Assembly: GCA_947478975.1 (NCBI GenBank)
Contig: CANJYI010000195.1
Coordinates: forward strand, 1-5,616
From: Chthoniobacteraceae bacterium
Lineage (GTDB): Bacteria; Verrucomicrobiota; Verrucomicrobiia; Chthoniobacterales; Chthoniobacteraceae
DNA length: 5,616 nt
Direction of reading: 5' to 3'
Shown: positions 1-3,594 of the stretch, piece by piece
Numbering within the stretch: position 1 is the first letter of the stretch
How the letters are laid out: the number at the start of each line of letters is the position of its first letter
Notes under the pieces: model-generated
What the model saw: the letters and a program-made list of their open reading frames with translations, nothing else
Database searches by the model: none
What the model was told of the DNA's origin: nothing
Position numbers and translations under genes: made by a program

Positions 1-252
1 ACCGGCCGCAAACAAGGGAAGATCGACAAAGAAAAAGGCGACCAGCGACCACAGGGCAATGCAACGCGTCAGCAATGGCAGCAGACGGAAGACCTCTTGG
101 GGGCGCCGCTCCTCCAAAGCCGCACGCAGAGACTCGGAGAGCCCTTCAGCCAAAGGGCCACCCAGCCGGCGCGCAGGGCGCGGCTTGAGTCCGAGGAAGA
201 CGCCGTTGCGGGCTCCTCGAGCAAGTTTGGGGGTGGGGAGTGGGGGGGACAC
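1..252 (-). CDS. N-terminal part of an unrecognised, probably membrane-anchored protein
   Basis: This is an open minus-strand reading frame of 84 codons that runs off the left edge without a stop. The in-frame stop upstream is at 295-297. The only plausible early start I see is GTG at 250-252, giving a protein that begins VSPPLPTPKLARG. A GGAG lies just 2 nt before that GTG, which is unusually close for a ribosome binding site, so the start is uncertain. Residues 1-30 are rich in proline, arginine and glycine. Residues 31-60 look like a charged amphipathic helix containing LRAALEERRPQEVFRLL. From about residue 63 a hydrophobic stretch (CIALWSLVAFFFVDLPLF) looks like a first membrane segment. 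Leucine, arginine and alanine content and GC-rich third positions resemble real coding sequence, unlike the plus-strand frames across the same bases. I do not recognise the family, and most of the protein lies outside the window. Confidence 0.55.
   Translation of the reverse strand, partial: MSPPLPTPKLARGARNGVFLGLKPRPARRLGGPLAEGLSESLRAALEERRPQEVFRLLPLLTRCIALWSLVAFFFVDLPLFAAG
229..248 (+). other. G-rich tract with G-quadruplex potential
   Basis: The plus strand carries runs of 5, 4 and 7 guanines separated by T and AGT. The run of seven can supply two G-triplets, so the tract fits the usual G3+N1-7 quadruplex pattern. It covers codons 2-8 of the minus-strand gene at the left edge, where the complementary C-rich strand encodes proline-rich residues. 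Whether it folds or matters is unknown. Confidence 0.4.
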
Positions 253-383
253 TACTCCGTTTTTAGAGTTTGGACACGCGGTCGATGCCCTGTTTTATCC
301 CCGCTCCCACGCAGGCGCCCAGGCACGTGGCAGCCGGGTAAAATCAGCCCCCCACGGATCAGCCGCTTTGGAGGTGTCACTAG

Positions 384-465
384 CGGACCCAAAGCTGCGG
401 CCCAACGCGGGCGGTCGCCCAAATTGGGGTCCGGCGTGGATATACCAACGATCGTTTTGGGTCCG
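384..465. repeat. Three-copy TTTGGGTCCG-like motif forming an inverted repeat
   Basis: CGGACCCAAA at 384-393 is the exact reverse complement of TTTGGGTCCG at 456-465. A third copy, TTGGGGTCCG at 424-433, matches the right arm at 9 of 10 bases in direct orientation. Between the arms lies a small hairpin, GGGC-ggtc-GCCC (409-420). The palindrome AACGATCGTT (447-456) abuts the right arm. This could be a set of regulator sites or a structured RNA. It could also be coincidence in GC-rich sequence, and no known family is recognised. Confidence 0.4.
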
Positions 466-714
466 AGGGGGGCGCATCACTGAGAGGGGGGGGCAAACGT
501 GAAAGGAAAGTGCTCTGATTACCTCTGCAAAAGAGCAACTCCTATACCTAACAAACACCCAGCCTTCCTCCTAAGAGAAAATAAAGATATGCACTCCGCC
601 CCCCCGGGAAGATTGCAGGACTGGGGCGTGCTCACGCTCAATGAAACCCAAATGGGGGAATGGAAACCCGCTAGACTCTCTGAAACGAAGCCCGCCCCGC
701 CTTCTTCAGAAATA

Positions 715-813
715 CATCCGCAGATGCGAGATTTCCCAGATGATTAGCACACATAAGACAAGGGCTGCTTGCCCTTATTTCATCTGCAACATCTGTTTCA
801 TCTGCGGATAACC
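715..813. repeat. CAGATG/CATCTG hairpin-forming intergenic repeat
   Basis: CATCCGCAGATG at 715-726 is matched in inverse by CATCTGCGGATA at 799-810 (11 of 12). The left arm has CAGATG at 721-726 and 737-742. The right arm has CATCTG at 781, 790 and 799, an exact 9-nt spacing. Near the centre, AAGGGC (760-765) and GCCCTT (771-776) form a 6-bp stem with a 5-nt loop. The whole can fold as one long imperfect hairpin. It starts 48 nt past the stop of the minus-strand DoxX-like gene, so it may lie in that gene's 3' untranslated region and slow transcription or protect the mRNA end. From memory, short (A)CGCAGAT-type repeats of this kind occur between genes in verrucomicrobial and related genomes. 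I infer a degenerate copy of such a family. Confidence 0.6.
797..813 (+). repeat. 17-bp dispersed repeat, copy 1
   Basis: TTCATCTGCGGATAACC forms the right end of the CATCTG hairpin repeat. It matches 16 of 17 bases, in the same orientation, with 1226-1242. The two copies sit at opposite ends of the minus-strand DoxX-like gene, 429 bp apart. Confidence 0.6.
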
Positions 814-861
814 GCCAGTTCCATGAGGAGTCAGCGAAGAGTTTTCCACCGTAGATACGCC

Positions 862-1230
862 CTAGAGGCTGCTCCAGAGCAAAAAGATGCTCATCCCGAG
901 CATGAAGGCGGCGGGAACCGAGCGAACCAGAGGGTCCCGCACCTTCAGATGCATCAAAAGGGCGCCAAGCATCAACCCAATGAGCACGCCAGCGGCCGGC
1001 GCAACCGTCTTCGGAAACCAGATACCTGCCACAAACAACGCCGCACAACTGAGCTTTAGCGCGCCCACGAGCCATACAAACCAGGAGGGAAGACCGTAGG
1101 CCGCAAATTCGCCTCGAAGGTTTTCCCCCGCCCCGCCCCTGAAAGCCGTCTTCCGTCCGAAGCGCAGGACCCAAACATTTACAAGCCCAAGCGCTACAAT
1201 GATTTGAACTACATTTAAAAGAATCTTCAT
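862..1230 (-). CDS. DoxX-like small integral membrane protein
   Basis: This 122-residue protein has four predicted membrane segments, roughly at residues 4-24, 50-70, 75-94 and 104-121. It matches the DoxX-like pattern: EFAAYGLP at 41-48 between segments 1 and 2, and a conserved loop HLKVRDP at 94-100 before the last helix, followed by SVPAAF. DoxX-like proteins sit in the cytoplasmic membrane. Some relatives are tied to thiosulphate oxidation or oxidative stress, but the substrate of this subgroup is not established. I chose ATG 1228-1230 because the frame upstream (to 1338) would run into the divergent gene and adds no membrane-like sequence. A weak AGAGG lies about 10 nt before it. The start codon falls inside a dispersed 17-bp repeat. 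The family call is firm; the exact role is unknown. Confidence 0.8.
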   Translation of the reverse strand: MKILLNVVQIIVALGLVNVWVLRFGRKTAFRGGAGENLRGEFAAYGLPSWFVWLVGALKLSCAALFVAGIWFPKTVAPAAGVLIGLMLGALLMHLKVRDPLVRSVPAAFMLGMSIFLLWSSL

Positions 1231-1242
1231 TTGCGGATAACC
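1226..1242 (+). repeat. 17-bp dispersed repeat, copy 2, over a start codon
   Basis: TTCATTTGCGGATAACC differs at one base from 797-813. The change turns CATCTG into CATTTG. Its CAT (1228-1230) is the reverse complement of the ATG start of the DoxX-like gene, so the repeat supplies the start codon and part of the leader. Confidence 0.6.
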
Positions 1243-1298
1243 TCTGCACCTATTGGGTGCTATTCTTTCGGTTTGCGCCACGCATTTCCCAACTTTCA
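1231..1298. promoter_or_regulatory. 68-bp divergent intergenic region between two DoxX-like genes
   Basis: Both DoxX-like genes read away from this interval, so both promoters may lie in or near it. It contains a 5-bp inverted repeat, GCACC-tattg-GGTGC (1246-1260), which could be an operator or chance. I could not find a -35/-10 pair with proper spacing on either strand. No Shine-Dalgarno sequence precedes the plus-strand ATG at 1299. The functional assignment is inferred from gene layout alone. Confidence 0.4.
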
Positions 1299-1658
1299 AT
1301 GAGCAATTCTGTAGAAGCCGCCCAAGTCCTTTCTGCACTTGGCTTTGCAGGCTACGGCATCGGCTGCCTGACCTCTAAACGAATGGAGGCCGAATTTTCA
1401 CGCTTCCGCCTGCCAAAAATGAGGGTGGCCACGGGGATCCTCCAGATCGCAGCGAGCGCCGGGCTTTTTCTCGGGTTGTCCTACCCCACCCTCGCGCTGC
1501 CTGCATCCCTCGGCCTGTGCCTGATGATGCTCTGCGCCATGGGGGTCCGCCTGCGAATCAAAGACCCGGTCTCCGGCTTTCTGCAGGCGCTCGCCTGCTT
1601 TGCCCTCAATCTCTACGTTTTCCAGGCACGCTTTCTGGAGTTCTTCCACAGGCCCTGA
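1299..1658 (+). CDS. Second DoxX-like small membrane protein, divergent from the first
   Basis: This 119-residue protein has four predicted membrane segments, at about residues 7-24, 42-60, 64-83 and 92-108. It lines up with its divergent neighbour: EFSRFRLP at 32-39 corresponds to EFAAYGLP, and RLRIKDP at 84-90 corresponds to HLKVRDP. The E-to-D distance is 57 residues here and 58 in the neighbour. It therefore looks like a distant paralogue in the DoxX-like superfamily, acting in the cytoplasmic membrane with unknown substrate. The histidine of the neighbour's loop is arginine here. I chose ATG 1299-1301, which places the first membrane helix near the N-terminus. An in-frame GTG at 1257 would add 14 residues and use most of the intergenic region. 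No Shine-Dalgarno sequence is visible for either. The gene ends 25 bp from the stop of the convergent Sco-like gene. Confidence 0.75.
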   Translation: MSNSVEAAQVLSALGFAGYGIGCLTSKRMEAEFSRFRLPKMRVATGILQIAASAGLFLGLSYPTLALPASLGLCLMMLCAMGVRLRIKDPVSGFLQALACFALNLYVFQARFLEFFHRP

Positions 1659-1683
1659 CGCCGGACCGGGACGGCCGGGGCGC

Positions 1684-2601
1684 TCACCGTGCCTCTGAAA
1701 AACCCGCCACCAGCGCCCCGACCATGCTTTCGACAGAGACGTCCTTGCCGGGAAAGGTGCCTTTCATACGGCCCTCTCCGTCTATCCAAAAGGTGATCTG
1801 GGTGTGCTGGATACCCGTCTCCCCAAAACGCTCCATACGAAGGCCGCAAAGCTTGTAAAGCCCCTCGGTGGCGGCAGCCGGGCCTGTCAGCATGCAGAAG
1901 CCGGGGCGTTCTATGCCGATGTTCCGCAGATACTGCAGACAGCGGGCCGGGGTGTCGAAATCCGGGTCCAGTGTCACAAAAACCATCTCCACCTTGGAGC
2001 GGAGCCGTTCTGGAAGGGCGGCGTGCAGGCTTGCCATGCGCTGGGCGGTGCCGGAACACATGGTGGGATCCGAGCAGCGGCCGTAGAGAAAATTAACCAG
2101 GACATCGCGCCCCTTGAACCGCTCGGGCGTGACCATCCGCGCCCGCTCGTCCATAAGCGCATGAAACGGAAAGGGGTTGCCCGTGCCGAGGCGCTTTTCC
2201 GTGTCGGAAAGCGCCGTTTCAATGGCTTTTACACCTTGCTCCAATACGTCAAAAATTCCCGGCTCTGCCGGCCAGAGGTTTTCGAGCCGGGGGAGGAGTC
2301 CGGCTGCCGCGGGCGGCCGCAGAAAGCCACGCACAAGAGAACCCGGCAAAAAGATTTCCGCCGCGGGCGGGTCGACCTCCACCTGCGTGGGTACGCCTCC
2401 CAGGTCGATGGCAAACGGTCCTCGTTTGGGACCCGAAGCCAGCACCTTTCCGACGACATCCCTCGGAATACTGGACACCGGCGGGAGAACAGCCGTCTGG
2501 ACCGAGGCAGGCTTTGCGAGCGGGGGCACCGCGGCCGACAGCAAGTCGGCGCCAGAGAGACAGAAAACGGGAAGGACAAACAGGGCGGATCCCAGTCGCA
2601 T
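1684..2601 (-). CDS. Exported Sco1/SenC-like copper/thiol protein
   Basis: This 305-residue protein has an N-terminal signal-like hydrophobic stretch (MRLGSALFVLPVFCLSGADL), so it should act outside the cytoplasm. Residues about 45-110 are a proline-rich, beta-like segment that I cannot assign. Residues about 143-300 resemble the Sco1/SenC thioredoxin fold. The metal/thiol site is CSDPTMC (Cys176 and Cys182). DPDFDTP (212-218) matches the family's DPxxDTP, MLTG is at 237-240, and the later conserved histidine is His266 in IQHTQITFWID. Sco proteins deliver copper to cytochrome oxidase or act as thiol reductases. Here the cysteines are separated by five residues rather than the classic three. 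ATG 2599-2601 starts cleanly at the signal peptide. GTG 2617-2619 would give 311 residues and lie 3 nt after the flagellin stop. Neither has a clear ribosome binding site. The gene is probably co-transcribed with flagellin. No oxidase genes are in view. Confidence 0.78.
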   Translation of the reverse strand: MRLGSALFVLPVFCLSGADLLSAAVPPLAKPASVQTAVLPPVSSIPRDVVGKVLASGPKRGPFAIDLGGVPTQVEVDPPAAEIFLPGSLVRGFLRPPAAAGLLPRLENLWPAEPGIFDVLEQGVKAIETALSDTEKRLGTGNPFPFHALMDERARMVTPERFKGRDVLVNFLYGRCSDPTMCSGTAQRMASLHAALPERLRSKVEMVFVTLDPDFDTPARCLQYLRNIGIERPGFCMLTGPAAATEGLYKLCGLRMERFGETGIQHTQITFWIDGEGRMKGTFPGKDVSVESMVGALVAGFSEAR

Positions 2602-2622
2602 GAGCGGGCGTTGGCGCACTGG

Positions 2623-3525
2623 TTAGCCGCGGGGCGTCAACAGTTCCAGAAAGGTTTTGGGCAACTCCTTGGCTTTCGCGAGTGCGAGGGAGCCGGATTC
2701 GAGCAGGACGCTGGCCCTCGCCATCTCGCGGGTGGAAGCGGCGATGTCGGTGTCCGCGGCCTGGCCGTGGGCCTGCTCGATGGTGATGGTGTTCTGGCGA
2801 AGGGAGTTGATCGCCCCGAGCAATAGGCTCTGCTGGGAACCGTTCTTTGCCAGCAACTGGGCGGTTGATTCCAGCGAGATTTCGATGGTGGAAAAGAAGG
2901 TGGGATTGGTGATCGGATCGCTCGACGGAAGTGTAATGTCGGCGGCGGTCCAGGTGACGTTGTAGTTGTCCGGGCTGTAGCCGGAGACCGGGTTGGCGGT
3001 GGTCAGGTTGTAGGTCTGCACCGTAGCGAGATTGGCCCGATCGATGGTGACTGTTTGCGTTGCGTCCTCGGAAACAAAAACATTCATCGTGGAAGCCGCG
3101 CCGCCGGCGGTGGAGAAGAGGTTGTTCCCGTTGAACTGGGAGCTGGTCAGACCGATCATCTCCCTCTGCAGTGCAACAAACTCGAGCGCCTGGTTGTCGA
3201 GATCCGTGGAGGACTTGGAAATATCCTGCATCTGGGTGGAAAGCTCCCCCATACGGCCGATCACGTCGGCAAGGTGCAGCAAACCGGCCTGTTGGGCCTG
3301 GAGAAACGAAAGCGCATTGGTCACGCTCTGGATGGAGGCAGAGGTCCGGGACAGGGCAGAACGGAGGTTGATGGCCAGAGAATTCCCGCCGGGATCCGGC
3401 GTCGCCCCATCCAAGCGCGTGCCGCTGCTCAGTTCGTTCTGGGAAACCGCCAGGTTGCTCGCGTGGCGTGCGATGTCAAAAACAGCCTGGTTCGCTGCAA
3501 GGTTGGTAGTCAAGGAGATGGACAT
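2623..3525 (-). CDS. fliC: Flagellin, short and atypical
   Basis: This 300-residue protein has the two-ended architecture of flagellin, the subunit of the flagellar filament. The N-terminal coiled-coil region (about 1-138) contains NLAANQAV, LSSG (32-35), ALSFLQAQQAGL, RMGEL and FNGNNLF (131-137). The variable middle, about 140-215, is short and rich in threonine, serine and asparagine. The C-terminal helix (about 216-296) has the family pattern ADTDIA...EMA...LL and ends LPKTFLELL. The usual glutamine-rich AQANQxPQ stretch is replaced by LAKAKELPK, and a TPRG tail follows. The start at ATG 3523-3525 gives the canonical MSISLTTNLAANQAV opening. No Shine-Dalgarno sequence precedes it; the leader is a pyrimidine tract. 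Export should use the flagellar type III apparatus, as there is no signal peptide. No other flagellar gene is in view. The sequence resembles verrucomicrobial flagellins as I remember them. Confidence 0.88.
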   Translation of the reverse strand: MSISLTTNLAANQAVFDIARHASNLAVSQNELSSGTRLDGATPDPGGNSLAINLRSALSRTSASIQSVTNALSFLQAQQAGLLHLADVIGRMGELSTQMQDISKSSTDLDNQALEFVALQREMIGLTSSQFNGNNLFSTAGGAASTMNVFVSEDATQTVTIDRANLATVQTYNLTTANPVSGYSPDNYNVTWTAADITLPSSDPITNPTFFSTIEISLESTAQLLAKNGSQQSLLLGAINSLRQNTITIEQAHGQAADTDIAASTREMARASVLLESGSLALAKAKELPKTFLELLTPRG

Positions 3526-3551
3526 GATTTTAAGGAAAGGAGAAGGAGCTC
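3526..3551 (-). promoter_or_regulatory. Flagellin leader: pyrimidine tract instead of a Shine-Dalgarno sequence
   Basis: Seventeen consecutive pyrimidines on the coding strand (3548 to 3532) precede the flagellin ATG by 6 nt, with AAAATC between. The tract contains CTCCTT and TTTCCTT, resembling the anti-Shine-Dalgarno end of 16S rRNA rather than its complement. This implies initiation without Shine-Dalgarno pairing, possibly through ribosomal protein S1. On the opposite strand the tract looks like a perfect ribosome binding site, which could mislead gene callers. Confidence 0.5.
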
Positions 3552-3555
3552 AGGC

Positions 3556-3594
3556 AAAAAAGACCACAGGGGAGACTGCGAAACTCAGTCTCCC
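3556..3594 (-). terminator. Hairpin plus T6 tract at the end of the Ig-repeat gene
   Basis: On the minus strand GGGAGACTG (3594-3586) pairs perfectly with CAGTCTCCC (3578-3570) around a 7-nt loop. After an 8-nt spacer comes a run of six T (3561-3556). The stem overlaps the last codons and the TGA stop (3585-3587) of the Ig-repeat gene. This looks like a rho-independent terminator, but the T tract is further from the stem than is ideal, so it may be weak or leaky into the flagellin gene. Confidence 0.6.

Larger units (their letters stand above)
253..861. other. Intergenic region without a convincing gene
   Basis: About 600 bases separate the left-edge gene from the first DoxX-like gene. Open frames exist here, such as 295-558 minus (87 codons) and 499-747 plus (82 codons, GTG start). 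Their products have no recognisable domain, odd composition and no good ribosome binding site. I see no tRNA or rRNA. Homopolymer runs stand out, including G8 at 486-493 and C7 at 599-605. There is a 10-bp palindrome, AACGATCGTT, at 447-456. A three-copy motif lies at 384-465 and a hairpin-forming repeat at 715-813, both listed separately. A 6-bp inverted repeat, TGCTCT/AGAGCA (511-516 and 532-537), is probably chance. The AT-richer part, about 495-600, could hold a promoter, but I cannot name a credible -35/-10 pair. Confidence 0.6.

Noticed and set aside
59..502. Long plus-strand open frames at 59-502 and 97-483
   Set aside because: They lie opposite the better-supported minus-strand frame at 1-252, have arginine/serine/glycine-rich translations typical of shadow frames in GC-rich DNA, and show no domain.
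295..558. Minus-strand 87-codon frame
   Set aside because: No recognisable domain, no ribosome binding site, and composition unlike the real genes here. It spans homopolymer runs and the TTTGGGTCCG motif region.
499..747. Plus-strand 82-codon frame with a GTG start
   Set aside because: It ends inside the CATCTG hairpin repeat and its translation shows no hydrophobic core or family motif. The purine-rich GGGG tract upstream is not at ribosome-binding distance.
715..813. CRISPR-like array from repeated CATCTG units
   Set aside because: The units are 6-9 nt with no spacers of uniform 25-40 nt length, and arms are inverted. It is a hairpin repeat, not an array.
862..1338. Longer 158-residue start for the minus-strand DoxX-like gene
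   Set aside because: It would overlap the divergent gene, and the extra 36 residues are polar without family similarity. The ATG at 1228-1230 fits the family's N-terminal helix.
1659..1683. Possible bidirectional terminator in the convergent gap
   Set aside because: GC-rich CGCC/GGCG pairing exists but needs a bulge, and there is no T tract on either strand.
1804..2826. Plus-strand 340-codon frame
   Set aside because: It is antisense to the Sco-like and flagellin genes, both of which have clear family motifs. Its arginine/glycine/histidine-rich product is a typical shadow.
3532..3548. Perfect-looking ribosome binding site on the plus strand (AAGGAAAGGAGAAGGAG)
   Set aside because: Any plus-strand frame after it is antisense to the Ig-repeat gene and lacks family features. 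The tract is better read as the pyrimidine leader of flagellin.
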